A DNA stretch of 64,000 bases from Acidovorax sp. YS12 (GCA_021496925.1 CP053915.1:1054001-1118000); one strand, 5' to 3'; shown: positions 1-8,159, numbered from the stretch's first letter. Translations and numbers: made by a program. The notes: generated by a model not told the origin, from the letters alone.

Positions 1-79
1 CGACTGCCTTCACGCGGCGGATTCCTGATCTGTTGGGCTTGTCTTGCTTGCGTTGTTTGTCTTGCCTGGCCTGATCGGC

Positions 80-1107
80 TCAGGCGGGCATCTTGAAGTT
101 CTCCCCCCTTTGCAGCACGGCCCAGCACATGCGTGCGTTCTTGGCCGCTATCGCCACCACCGCGCGCCAGTAGCCCCGGCGCTCGGCCAGGCTGCGTGCC
201 CAGCGGCTGAGGCTGTCTTGCTTGGGCGCTCGGGGTTCATGGCGGCAGCCAGCACGGCCCGCGCTCCCATCACGAGCAGGCTGCGCAGGTAGGCGTCTCC
301 TGCCTTGGTGATGCGCCCCAGGCGCTGTTTGCCGCCCGAGCTGTATTGCCCGGGCACCAGGCCCAGCCAGGCGCTGAAGCTGCGCCCGCAGGCGAAGTCG
401 TGGCCGTTGCCCACGGTGCTGATGAGGGCCATGGCGGTGGTCTGGCCTATGCCGCTCAGTTGCATCAACTGCCGTGCCTGCGTGTTGTGGCGGGCCATGA
501 AGGCAATGTGGCGGTCGTATTCGGCGATGCGTTCATCCAGCCCGGTGACTTCACTGAGCAGGTCGCCGATGACGGTGTTGGCCCAGCCGGGCAGGTCTTC
601 GAGGTGGGCCAATGCTTCGCGCCGCACGGTGGCGGCCTTCAGGGGCAGCACGATGCCCAGTTCCGACAGCAGGCCCCGGATGCGGTTGAGGGTGGCGGTG
701 CGCTGCTCCACGAAGCCCTGGCGGGCGCGGTGCACCATCAACTGGCCTTGTTGTTCAATGGTCTTGAGGGGCACGAAGCGCATTTGGGGCCGGGTGACAG
801 CTTCGCAGATCGCCGCAGCGTCGGCGGCATCGTTCTTGCCTCGTTTGCCCGAGAGGCGGTAGGGGGCGACGAACTTGGGGGCCATCAGGCGCACGGTGTG
901 GCCGAGCTTGTCGAATTCCCTGGCCCAGTGGTGTGCGCCGGAGCACGCTTCCATGCCGATGAGGCACGGGGGCAAGGCGGCGATGAGTTCCAGCAGTTTG
1001 TCTCGGGCCACGCTGGGGCGCACCAGCGCGGGCTTACCTGCTGCATCCACACCGTGAACGGCGAAGACGTTCTTTGCCAGGTCGATTCCTACGGTTACGA
1101 TGGTCAT
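80..1107 (-). pseudogene. IS110-family transposase, frameshifted near the C-terminus
   Basis: This is a DEDD-type transposase of the IS110 family. From the ATG at 1107 the protein carries the N-terminal RuvC-like motifs (GIDLAK near residue 7, a GMEACSG block, NDAADA) and the C-terminal transposase_20 part (SGIGQTTAMALI, then a conserved GQYSSGGKQRLGRI block). The frame from 1107 stops at 148 with an abnormal tail. If one base is added near 214-217, the frame continues as SLSRWARSLAERRGYW and ends normally at 80. The gene is therefore a complete transposase with a -1 (or -4) frameshift about 45 codons from its end. It lies directly beside an integron cassette start (1227); IS1111-type members of this family are known to target attC sites. 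Element ends were not determined. Confidence 0.8.
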
Positions 1108-1236
1108 GGACTTCCCCTTCCATAAAACAAGCGTGTTGATGAGAGATTGCACTTCCCATCGTGGCACTTGGTTGCCGTTCTGCGCAAATGCGCGCTGCGC
1201 TTGGGACGGGGAAGTCCCTTTCATTCGTTGGGCCTC

Positions 1237-1980
1237 ATGAACGACACACTCGATCCAGACATTGCCGCCATGAAGCTCAGCGACGGCGAGAAGTGGGGAC
1301 TTCAGGTCTATCGGAATTACTCGAGGGCATTCGGCGAGCATCGCGTTAAGAAATTCGTTGAGCAAGCTTCGCCGTTTGAAGCCGAGGTGACGCTCTTCAA
1401 GCAAGTTGTCGCGCTGGTCGCCAACGAGGAGCCCCGCGTTATTCCGGTGATTGCCGCTGCTTACGCAGATGACCGGTTGGAAGAGATGTTCAAGCGCGAG
1501 ATTCCCGATGGGGTCCCTGGAGGTCGCAGTGCACTGATGTCGGGCTTTGGCCCACTGGCACGGCTGTCGCAACGGATTCAGATGGCGTTTGCCTTTGGTT
1601 GGTTGAGCAAAGACTTGCTCATTGAGTTCGATCACATCCGAAAAGTGCGCAATGACTTGTCGCACAAATGGGACATCGAACTACTTAAGCGAAAGATGAG
1701 TGAATTCATTGAGGAGAAACAGACGCCGTTCGAGGGACAGTTGGGCGATGGCGTGCGTCTGCCGGAGAACTTCCATGAGTCGATGCCGTCGATTGATCGG
1801 TTTAGGGTTCGAGTTGTTTGGATGCTTGGACGGCTTACCTACGAGACACGCCTTTGGGTTCCAGCCCTCAAGGCAGGGATCGCACCAGAGGAAGCCTTAT
1901 ATGGCCCAAATGCTCCAGTAATGCTGCGAGCCATAGCTGCTATTTCGGTCAACGCGACAAGAGAGATAGCGCGCATATGA
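1237..1980 (+). CDS. MltR-like (mannitol repressor fold) protein, integron cassette gene
   Basis: This 247-residue soluble helical protein has the MltR/DUF4145-like signature: a central block reading LIEFDHIRKVRNDLSHKWD near residues 129-147, typical of small proteins of unknown biochemical role. The ATG at 1237 was chosen because the cassette boundary GTTGGGC lies at 1227-1233, so the longer reading frame starting upstream would run into DNA outside the cassette. The leader is only a few bases and has no clear ribosome binding site, which is common in cassettes. The gene is followed directly by an attC site whose outer core GCCCAAC is the exact complement of GTTGGGC, so gene and attC form one cassette. 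Function is unknown. Confidence 0.75.
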   Translation: MNDTLDPDIAAMKLSDGEKWGLQVYRNYSRAFGEHRVKKFVEQASPFEAEVTLFKQVVALVANEEPRVIPVIAAAYADDRLEEMFKREIPDGVPGGRSALMSGFGPLARLSQRIQMAFAFGWLSKDLLIEFDHIRKVRNDLSHKWDIELLKRKMSEFIEEKQTPFEGQLGDGVRLPENFHESMPSIDRFRVRVVWMLGRLTYETRLWVPALKAGIAPEEALYGPNAPVMLRAIAAISVNATREIARI

Positions 1981-1981
1981 G

Positions 1982-2039
1982 GCCCAACCATTCATTCCAC
2001 CGGACGGCCTACGGCCGCCGGTGAATTCAGACGTTAGTC
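1982..2039 (+). other. attC recombination site of cassette 1
   Basis: The site runs from the R'' core GCCCAAC (1982-1988) to the R' core GTTAGTC (2033-2039). Between them lies an imperfect palindrome (CACCGG ... CCGGTG with inner CGGCC/GGCCG) that can fold into the single-stranded hairpin used by integron integrases. R'' is exactly complementary to the first seven bases of the cassette (GTTGGGC at 1227), as expected for a circularised cassette. Confidence 0.85.
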
Positions 2040-2118
2040 CCTCCGAATACACCGCTTTATGCAGACCGCTACCTTGGCCGATATATTAAAAAGCAATCAA
2101 TCAATTTAGGGAAGCAAG

Positions 2119-2430
2119 ATGACAAATGGCGTTAGAAGTGATGGAGCACGCAAAATTTTCATTGGCATAGTCGGCTTCGGTCTAATATGGGCTATCATTT
2201 ATTTTGTCCGCCTTCAAGGCTTCGCCCCTACATCGTTTGGAATGATTCCTCTTGCTTTTCCAGGCGCTTATGCACTCATTGGATTTTTAGAATTCATAGC
2301 TGGCGTTCCTTTTTCAATGATTGCAACAAAATGGGACGACTTAGCTGGCTGGCAGCGTGGAGTACTTGGTATTCTTGTCGTAATTCTGGCTTTTTTTGCG
2401 GCGGCTGTAGGAATGATGCTATTTGGGTAG
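2119..2430 (+). CDS. small inner-membrane protein, integron cassette gene
   Basis: This 103-residue protein of unknown function has three predicted hydrophobic helices (about residues 12-32, 42-62 and 82-102). The ATG at 2119 follows a purine-rich GGGAAG. It is the only gene of cassette 2, which begins at the attC core at 2033-2039 and ends in the attC at 2472-2531. Base composition is clearly lower in GC than the flanking chromosome, as is usual for captured cassettes. No family was recognised. Confidence 0.65.
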   Translation: MTNGVRSDGARKIFIGIVGFGLIWAIIYFVRLQGFAPTSFGMIPLAFPGAYALIGFLEFIAGVPFSMIATKWDDLAGWQRGVLGILVVILAFFAAAVGMMLFG

Positions 2431-2471
2431 CCATAATTTTATATAGAATTCATATTTCCTTTATTTTTGAT

Positions 2472-2531
2472 CACTAACCGCTTGCTAACCTGCTCCGCCT
2501 ACAGCGGTCAGGTTAGATTTGTCAGTTAGTC
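2472..2531 (+). other. attC recombination site of cassette 2
   Basis: R'' core CACTAAC (2472-2478), inner inverted repeat GCTAACCTG ... CAGGTTAG, R' core GTTAGTC (2525-2531). R'' differs from the exact complement of the cassette start (GTTAGTC at 2033) at one base. The 60-bp length and hairpin layout fit attC. Confidence 0.8.
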
Positions 2532-2666
2532 CCATCACCCGCTTTATGCAGGCAGCCATTTATTCCAGCGCTTCGCCTTTCGCCAAGATTTCTCCTTTGG
2601 GATTTAGGCAGATCGCTGGGCTTCGCCTGCATACGCTGCGTCAGTTTGCAGTCTTTTTTGCCTCTA

Positions 2667-3682
2667 GAGCATTTTTGATTTAATTATTGACGATCTGTAT
2701 GATAATTTCTTCGACCAGGAGGAACTCAAATGCAGGCGTACTCCCAGGACTTGAGAGAGCGGGTGTTGCGGGCGATTGAGCGGGGCGAAGGCCCCACGGA
2801 GATTGCCCGCAGATATGAGGTCAGCCGCATGTGGGTGTACCAAGTGGGCAAGCGGCTGCAAGCCACGGGCGAGCGAACCAGCCATCAGGTCGGAGGCTAC
2901 CGTCGCTCGCGGGTGGCCGACATGCAGCCAGCGCTGGTGGAATGGCTGAGGCTGGAGCCGGATTTGACGCTGGCGCAGCTGTGCGAGCGGCTTGCTGGAC
3001 ACGGCATCCAGATCAAGTCGGCGGCGCTATGGCACCAGCTGGACAAGTGGGGGTTGAGCTTTAAAAAAAACGCTGCACGCCAGCGAGCAAGATCGGCCCG
3101 ACGTACAGCAGGCGCGCCAGCAGTGGCGGGCCAGGCAGAGTAGCCTGCAGCCACACAGGCTGGTCTTTCTGGATGAGACGGCCACCAGCACGAACATGAC
3201 ACGCCGCTACGGGCGCGCCCGGCGCGGCCAGCGCTGCGTGGCTGCGGCCCCGCATGGGCATTGGAAGACCACCACGTTCATTGCTGGCTTGCGCCATGAT
3301 GGTGTGACTGCCCCTTTGGTGATCGATGGCCCCATGGACGGACAGGTGTTCCTGGCCTGGGTGTGTCAATTCCTGTGCCCCACGCTCAACCCCGGGGACA
3401 TCGTCATTGCCGACAACCTGGCCAGCCACAAGGTCAGCGGCGTTGCGCAGGCCATCGCTGCCAGGGGCGCCAGCATCCTGTACCTGCCGCCATACTCGCC
3501 TGACCTCAATCCGATCGAGAAGATGTTCGCCAAGCTCAAGGCGCTGCTGCGCAAGGCCTCCAAGCGCAGCGTCGATGCGCTTTGGGATCACATCGGTGAG
3601 TTGCTCCAGCAGTTCTCGCCGCAGGAGTGCATGAACTACTTCGCATCGGCTGGATACGTCAGCATATAAATCGAAAATTCTC
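2667..3682 (+). mobile_element. IS630-family insertion sequence
   Basis: This 1016-bp element is bounded by TA dinucleotides (2665-2666 and 3683-3684), the usual IS630 target duplication. The terminal inverted repeats match well: left GAGCATTTTTGATTTA, right (reverse complement) GAGAATTTTCGATTTA, continuing to a shared CTGACG/TTGACG stretch. It lies inside integron cassette 3, just left of a dispersed palindrome. Confidence 0.88.
2730..3669 (+). CDS. IS630-family transposase in two frames
   Basis: The first frame (2730-3143) encodes the helix-turn-helix half, reading YSQDLRERVLRAIERGEG at its start. The second frame supplies the DDE half: LVFLDETATST just before 3196, then IADNLASHK and YLPPYSPDLNPIEKMFAKLK, ending at 3669. 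The frames meet at a run of eight A (3063-3070). One A fewer gives a continuous protein (SFKKTLHASEQDR). IS630 relatives are known to use frameshifting, so the A run may be a slippage site and not a lesion. Shine-Dalgarno AGGAGG precedes ATG 2730. About 313 residues if joined. Confidence 0.82.
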
Positions 3683-3683
3683 T

Positions 3684-3720
3684 AGCGCTTGTGCAGCAAG
3701 CGCTACCAGCTATCATTTTT
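3684..3720 (+). repeat. dispersed palindromic element, copy A
   Basis: AGCGCTTG (3684-3691) and CAAGCGCT (3697-3704) form an 8-bp stem, followed by ACCAGCTATCA. The same layout (AGCGCT stem, then AGCTATC) recurs inside dnaE2 at 10920-10950, and a degenerate form follows the MFS gene. This looks like a REP-type element of the host lineage. The IS630 target TA abuts it. Confidence 0.7.
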
Positions 3721-3748
3721 GCAGTACCGCACTGCTTTCGGCCTTCGG

Positions 3749-3808
3749 GTCTAACTCTGCGGTCAAGCGGACTTGCCTTCGGCAGGCCGCTTACCTTGGC
3801 CGTTAATT
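3749..3808 (+). other. attC recombination site of cassette 3
   Basis: R'' GTCTAAC (3749-3755). A strong imperfect palindrome follows (GGTCAAGCGGACTTGCC opposite GGCAGGCCGCTTACC, with unpaired extra bases on one arm, as needed for strand choice). R' is GTTAATT (3802-3808). The R' core departs from the GTTRRRY consensus, which may mean this is the last cassette, joined to chromosomal DNA. Confidence 0.8.
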
Positions 3809-4025
3809 TTTGATCCCACACGCTCCCAAGAGCTGCAGCACCCACAGGCGGCGTTGAACCTGTGCAGAAAAGCCGTGCCGGACACGCTGAACGCCAACGG
3901 CCCATGCTTGCAAGCCTGTGTGCAGGTGTGGGTGGCTGAGTACCAAAAGAAATACATCCTCCCCCAGCAGTAACACGGCCCCTATCACACGGTGCGCGCC
4001 AGCTGCCACGGCGGCGCCCCCGGCC

Positions 4026-4056
4026 AAAGGCCCTACCATCGGGCCTTTGCTTTTTT
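4026..4056 (+). terminator. intrinsic terminator just before the FKBP gene
   Basis: Perfect 8-bp stem AAAGGCCC/GGGCCTTT with a 7-base loop, then GC and six T (4051-4056). It ends only 12 bases before the FKBP start codon, so it either closes upstream transcription or acts as a leader attenuator. Confidence 0.8.
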
Positions 4057-4068
4057 CGGATATTCACC

Positions 4069-4482
4069 ATGCGCTTGCCTGCTTTCCTGCTCTCTGCCTT
4101 GTTCCTCGCGCCCGCTGCCTGGGCGCAAAACACGCCCGCCGCTGCGCCCGTGACGACCTCTTCCGGCCTGGTGTACGAGGTACTGCAAGAGGGCACGGGC
4201 GAATCGCCCAAGGCCACCGACACCGTCAAGGTGCACTACCGCGGCACCTTCCCCGATGGCAAGGAGTTCGACAGCTCCTACAAGCGCGGCGAGCCCACCG
4301 AGTTCCCGCTGAACCGCGTCATCCCCTGCTGGACCGAGGGCGTGCAGCGCATGAAGCCGGGCGGCAAGGCCAAGCTGATCTGCCCCCCGGCCATCGCCTA
4401 CGGCGCGCGCGGCGCGGGCAACGTGATCCCGCCCAACGCCACGCTGCACTTCGAGGTGGAACTGGTCTCGGTGCGCCGCTGA
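4069..4482 (+). CDS. FKBP-type peptidyl-prolyl cis-trans isomerase, periplasmic
   Basis: This 137-residue protein has an N-terminal signal peptide (about residues 1-19, cleavage after AWA) followed by a single FKBP domain. The domain shows the usual blocks VKVHYRGTFPDGKEFDSS, a W in the binding pocket (CWTEGVQRMKPGGKA), and IAYGARGAGNVIPPNATL. It should catalyse proline isomerisation to help fold exported proteins. The start is the ATG at 4069, which gives the signal peptide directly. No strong Shine-Dalgarno is visible, and an intrinsic terminator lies just upstream. The MerR gene follows after 7 bases, so the two may share transcripts. Length and motifs are normal for the short exported FKBP class. 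Confidence 0.93.
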   Translation: MRLPAFLLSALFLAPAAWAQNTPAAAPVTTSSGLVYEVLQEGTGESPKATDTVKVHYRGTFPDGKEFDSSYKRGEPTEFPLNRVIPCWTEGVQRMKPGGKAKLICPPAIAYGARGAGNVIPPNATLHFEVELVSVRR

Positions 4483-4489
4483 GCGCCGC

Positions 4490-5509
4490 ATGCGGCTGAA
4501 GGTCGGGGAGCTGGCGCGGCGCACGGGCCTCACGGTGCGCACGCTGCACCACTACGACGAGATCGGGCTGCTCGCGCCGTCGGAGCGCTCGGAATCGGGC
4601 TACCGCCTGTACAGCCAGGCCGACGTGCAGCGCCTGCACGCCATCCAGGCGCTGCGCCACATGGGGCTGCCGCTGGCCCATATCGGCGAGCTGCTGGGCG
4701 ACGACCAGCTCGACCCCCAGCGCGTGCTGTCCCAGCAGATCCACGCGCTGGATGTGCAGATCCAGCAAGCCACCGAGCTGCGCGGCCGCCTGGCCCTGAT
4801 GCGCGACGGCATGGTGGCGGGCTCCGCCCCCGACATGGGCAACTGGCTCGAAACACTGGCCCTCATGTCCACCTATGGCAAGTACTTCAGCGCTGCCGAG
4901 CTCAAGCGCATCTTCGAGCGCTGGCCATTGATCGAGAGCGAATGGCGCCCGCTGATCGCCCAGGTAGACGCGGCCATGCGCCAGGGCCTGCCCATCGACG
5001 ACCCCGCCGTGCAAAAGCTCACCCACCGCTGGATGGTGCTGATCCTGGAGTGGATGGGCGGCGACATGGACCTGCTGGACCGCTGGGGCCACATGTACCG
5101 CCAGGAGCCGAGCACGCACAGCATCAACTTCGCCCCCAGCGGCGCCATGATGGCCTTCGTGGAGCAGGCCATCGCCCTGCGCATGCAGGCGCTGGAGCGG
5201 CACTTCACGCGCGCGGAAATGGGGCAGCTCGGCTTCGTGCCGCTGGCGCACTGGCAAGCGCTGGAGGACGAAGTGGCCGCCCTGCTGGCCCATGGCGAAG
5301 CCCCCGGCAGCCCCGCCGCGCACGCCGCCGTGGTGCACTGGAGCCGCCTCATGGACCAGCTCTGCGGCAACCGCCCTGCCCTGCGCAGCAAGCTGCTGAA
5401 TGCGTGGGCCACCGAGCCCCTGCTGCAATCCAGCGCCTTGCTGAGCCCGGCGGTGCGGGCCTTCATCGGCCATGCGGCCGCCCTGTCTTTGCCAGCAAAC
5501 ATCGCTTGA
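4490..5509 (+). CDS. MerR-family transcriptional regulator with TipAS-like C-terminal domain
   Basis: This 339-residue protein has an N-terminal MerR winged helix (LKVGELARRTGLTVRTLHHY at residues 3-22, then GYRLYS) and a dimerisation helix near residues 75-115. The long helical C-terminal region (about 130-330) resembles TipAS/antibiotic-binding domains, so the inducer is more likely an organic compound than a metal; there is no cysteine metal-binding pattern. A promoter with a 19-bp spacer and perfect dyad overlaps its stop codon and points into the acyltransferase and MFS genes. The protein therefore probably activates those genes by twisting that promoter. The inducer is unknown. Confidence 0.88.
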   Translation: MRLKVGELARRTGLTVRTLHHYDEIGLLAPSERSESGYRLYSQADVQRLHAIQALRHMGLPLAHIGELLGDDQLDPQRVLSQQIHALDVQIQQATELRGRLALMRDGMVAGSAPDMGNWLETLALMSTYGKYFSAAELKRIFERWPLIESEWRPLIAQVDAAMRQGLPIDDPAVQKLTHRWMVLILEWMGGDMDLLDRWGHMYRQEPSTHSINFAPSGAMMAFVEQAIALRMQALERHFTRAEMGQLGFVPLAHWQALEDEVAALLAHGEAPGSPAAHAAVVHWSRLMDQLCGNRPALRSKLLNAWATEPLLQSSALLSPAVRAFIGHAAALSLPANIA

Positions 5510-5536
5510 CCCTCACGCAACGTGAGGCCTTAGAGT
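5506..5536 (+). promoter_or_regulatory. MerR-type promoter with 19-bp spacer and perfect dyad
   Basis: -35 TTGACC at 5506-5511 and -10 TAGAGT at 5531-5536 are separated by exactly 19 bp, the overlong spacing typical of MerR-activated promoters. A perfect dyad CCTCACG-CAA-CGTGAGG (5511-5527) fills the spacer. It overlaps the MerR stop codon and lies upstream of the acyltransferase start at 5563. Confidence 0.85.
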
Positions 5537-5562
5537 CGGCCCCCATGCCTACGGAGCCCACC

Positions 5563-6771
5563 ATGACCTCACCCCCACGCAGCCCCGAGCGGCTGCACGC
5601 CCTGGACAACCTGCGCGCCGCCATGATGTGGCTGGGCATCGTGCTGCACGTGGCGGTGATCCACCTCGCCGGCCCCTCGCCCCTGCCCTGGCGCGACAAC
5701 CGGACCACCCCGGTGGCCGACCTGCTGCTGGCCTTCATCCACGCCTTCCGCATGCCGGTGTTCTTCATCCTGGCGGGCTTTTTCGTGGCCCTGATGATCG
5801 AGCGGCGCGGCACGCGCGCCATGGTGCGCAACCGCCTGCAGCGCCTGGCGCTGCCGTTCGCGCTGTTCTGGCCGCCCATCTTCGCGCTCTGCGGCGTGCT
5901 GGCCCTGGCCTTCATGCACCGCATGGCCCGCGGCACCTGGGGCCTGGACCCGGCGCTGATGCAGACCGCGCCCAGCACGCCCACCGGGCTTTCCACCATG
6001 CACATGTGGTTCCTGTGGATGCTGCTGTGGCTCAGCCTGGCCACGGCCCTGGCCCACGCCGCGCTGGCGCGCCTCGCGCCCGCCGTACCGCACTGGCTGG
6101 GCCGGGCCATGGCGCGGCTCGGCCGCACGCCCTGGGGCCTGGCGCTGCTGACCCTGCCGCTGGCGGGCGCCGGCATGCTCTACCCCGACGGGCTGCTGCA
6201 GCCCAACGGCGCCTTCATGCCCCCCTGGACCGAATGGCTGCACAACGGCCTGTTCTACGGCTTCGGGCTGGCCCTGTACGCGCACCGCGAGGCGCTGCTG
6301 GCGCACTACGTGCGGCGCTGGCCCTGGTACGCCGGGGCAGGCCTGGCGCTGTTCTTCGCCACGGGCGCGCTGTTCGAGGCCCGGCCGCGCGGCGCCCAAG
6401 GCCTGCCCGAGGCGCTGCGCCTGGGCGTGGCCCTGGCCTACAACGCCACCGCCTGGTGCTGGAGCCTGGCGCTCATCGGCGGCTTCCTGGCGCACGTGCC
6501 CCGGCGCAGCGCCTGGCTGGGCTACCTGGCCGACAGCTCCTACTGGGTCTACCTGGTGCACATGCCGATGACCATCGGCTTCGGCGCGCTGCTGTTCGGG
6601 CTGGAATGGCCGGCCGGGGCGAAGATCGGCCTCAACATCGCGGCCACCTCGCTCCTCAGCCTGGCCAGCTACCACCTGCTGGTGCGCTACACCGCCGTGG
6701 GCGCGCTGCTCAACGGCCAGCGCCGCACGCGCGCGCCGCGCCCCTTGCCAGGATCGGTCCATGCACGCTGA
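5563..6771 (+). CDS. acyltransferase 3 family membrane protein
   Basis: This integral membrane acyltransferase (about 402 residues) of the acyltransferase_3/OafA-like family opens with RLHALDNLRAAMMWLGIVLH, in which the conserved R of the first block is present. About ten hydrophobic helices follow, including RMPVFFILAGFFVAL and a final YWVYLVHMPMTIGFG, the usual closing motif. These enzymes acylate sugars, lipids or other acceptors at the inner membrane. The ATG at 5563 was chosen because GGAG stands six bases upstream; ATG 5545 is an alternative. The gene follows a MerR-type promoter and overlaps the start of the MFS gene by 11 bases, so the two should be coexpressed. Substrate unknown. Confidence 0.88.
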   Translation: MTSPPRSPERLHALDNLRAAMMWLGIVLHVAVIHLAGPSPLPWRDNRTTPVADLLLAFIHAFRMPVFFILAGFFVALMIERRGTRAMVRNRLQRLALPFALFWPPIFALCGVLALAFMHRMARGTWGLDPALMQTAPSTPTGLSTMHMWFLWMLLWLSLATALAHAALARLAPAVPHWLGRAMARLGRTPWGLALLTLPLAGAGMLYPDGLLQPNGAFMPPWTEWLHNGLFYGFGLALYAHREALLAHYVRRWPWYAGAGLALFFATGALFEARPRGAQGLPEALRLGVALAYNATAWCWSLALIGGFLAHVPRRSAWLGYLADSSYWVYLVHMPMTIGFGALLFGLEWPAGAKIGLNIAATSLLSLASYHLLVRYTAVGALLNGQRRTRAPRPLPGSVHAR

Positions 6772-8056
6772 CAGCCCGCCGCGCGCGGCCCTGCTGCGCA
6801 ACCCCGATTTCCGCTGGCTCACGGCAGGCTCGGCGCTGTCGATGCTGGGCGACCAGTTCACCCTGATCGCCATGCCCTGGCTGGTGCTGCAGCTCACGGG
6901 CAGCACCCGCGTGCTGGGCACGGTGCTGGCCCTGATCAGCGTGCCGCGCGCGCTGTTCATCCTGTTCGGCGGCGCGGTGGTGGACCGCCATTGCCCCAAG
7001 CGGGTGCTGATGTACACCAAGCACGCCAACACCGTGCTGCTGGGGCTGCTGGCCGCCCTGGTGCTGAGCGGGCCGGCGGCGCTGTGGGCACTGTACGCGC
7101 TGGCGCTGGGCATTGGCCTGTCCACGGCGTTCAGCATTCCGGCGGCCACCTCGCTCACGCCCCGCGTGGTGCCGCGTGCGCAGTTGCAGGCCGCCAACGG
7201 AATCGGCATGGGGCTGCGGCAACTGAGCCTGTTCCTCGGCCCGCTGCTGGCGGGCCTGCTGATCGCGGCATTCGGCGACGGTGGCGGCGGCGGGCGGGCC
7301 GGCACCACCGGCATCGGCCTGGCCTTCGCGTTCGACGCGCTGAGCTACGCCCTCTCGGCCTGGACGCTGGCCCGGGTGCGCCTGCTGCCGCCGGCGCCGG
7401 GGCAGCCAGCGCCCGGCCCGCAGGCGGGCATGGTGCGCGCGGTGTGGCAGGGGCTGCGCCACTTCTGGGCCGATGCCGAGCTGCGCGCCTTCCTGCTGTA
7501 CTTCGCCGCGGTGGCCGTGCTCATCATGGGGCCGGTGCACATCGCCCTGCCCGTGCTGGCCAGCAGCCAGCCGCAGTTGGGGGCAGCGGCGTTCGGCACC
7601 ATGGTGGGCGCGCATGGCGCGGGCACGCTGGCGGGCACGGTGGCCTCGGGCCTGCTGCCCCGGCTGCGCCTGGGCACGCTCGGGGCCACGGTGCTGTGCA
7701 TCGACCTGCTGATCGGCCTGCTGTTCATGCCCCTGGGCCACGCCACGGCGCTGTGGCAGGGCACGCTGCTGATGCTGGCCATCGGCCTGCTGGGCGGCTT
7801 CATGCAGGTGCGCGTGTTCACCTGGATCCAGCAGCGCGTGCCGCCGGTGCTGCTGGGGCGGGCCATGGGCCTGTTCATGTTCATCTTCCTGGGGCTGGCG
7901 CCGCTGTCGGCCGCCGTGACGGGATGGGTCATGCACATGGTCGCCCTGCCCTGGCTGTTCATCGGCTGCGGCGGCACCCTCATGGCGCTGGCCGCCCTGG
8001 CCCTGCTGCTGTCGCCCATGCGGCATATGCAGGACGCGGCGCCCCAGCGGCCCTGA
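6761..8056 (+). CDS. MFS transporter
   Basis: This 431-residue protein has about 12 transmembrane helices. It starts LRNPDFRWLTAGSALSMLGDQFTLIAMPWLVLQLTGS and carries the MFS loop-2 type block GGAVVDRHCPKRVLM. It fits the MFS_3/enterobactin-exporter-like group of drug or small-molecule exporters. The start overlaps the end of the acyltransferase gene, and both lie under the MerR-type promoter at 5506. A resistance or export unit in which the regulator senses a compound is plausible. It is convergent with dnaE2, with a palindrome-rich gap between. Confidence 0.88.
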   Translation: MHADSPPRAALLRNPDFRWLTAGSALSMLGDQFTLIAMPWLVLQLTGSTRVLGTVLALISVPRALFILFGGAVVDRHCPKRVLMYTKHANTVLLGLLAALVLSGPAALWALYALALGIGLSTAFSIPAATSLTPRVVPRAQLQAANGIGMGLRQLSLFLGPLLAGLLIAAFGDGGGGGRAGTTGIGLAFAFDALSYALSAWTLARVRLLPPAPGQPAPGPQAGMVRAVWQGLRHFWADAELRAFLLYFAAVAVLIMGPVHIALPVLASSQPQLGAAAFGTMVGAHGAGTLAGTVASGLLPRLRLGTLGATVLCIDLLIGLLFMPLGHATALWQGTLLMLAIGLLGGFMQVRVFTWIQQRVPPVLLGRAMGLFMFIFLGLAPLSAAVTGWVMHMVALPWLFIGCGGTLMALAALALLLSPMRHMQDAAPQRP

Positions 8057-8062
8057 GGCAGA

Positions 8063-8145
8063 GGCCGGCAAGGCGCCGGCCGCTCCTGTTTCAGGAGCTT
8101 CCAGCGCTTTCCAGTAAAGCATTGGAGGGCATTTTCATGCCAAAG
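8063..8145. repeat. palindrome-rich gap between convergent genes
   Basis: Contains GCCGGC/GCCGGC (8063-8079), GCTCCTG-TTT-CAGGAGC and then AGCGCTTTCC followed by a degraded second arm. The last part is a decayed copy of the AGCGCT-stem element seen at 3684 and 10920. No T-run follows, but the stems could help end transcription from both sides. Confidence 0.5.
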
Positions 8146-8159
8146 ACGACATTGGCGGC

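Larger units (their letters stand above)
2546..3806 (+). pseudogene. cassette 3 reading frame, interrupted by the IS630 element
   Basis: If the IS630 element and one TA target copy are removed, bases 2546-2666 join to 3685-3806 and give one open frame of 80 codons from ATG 2546 to TAA 3804-3806. The frame is preserved exactly across the insertion point (AGC codon split after its A). The last part is encoded by the attC itself (…KRTCLRQAAYLGR), a common feature of small cassette frames that run into attC. Part of the frame is also formed by the dispersed palindrome at 3684-3704, so it may never have encoded a selected protein. The insertion was into cassette 3; this is inference from the sequence. 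Confidence 0.5.

Noticed and set aside
3773..3973. 66-codon plus-strand frame after the last attC
   Set aside because: It begins inside the attC and has no ribosome binding site or recognised family. It could be the tail of a disrupted gene but cannot be supported.
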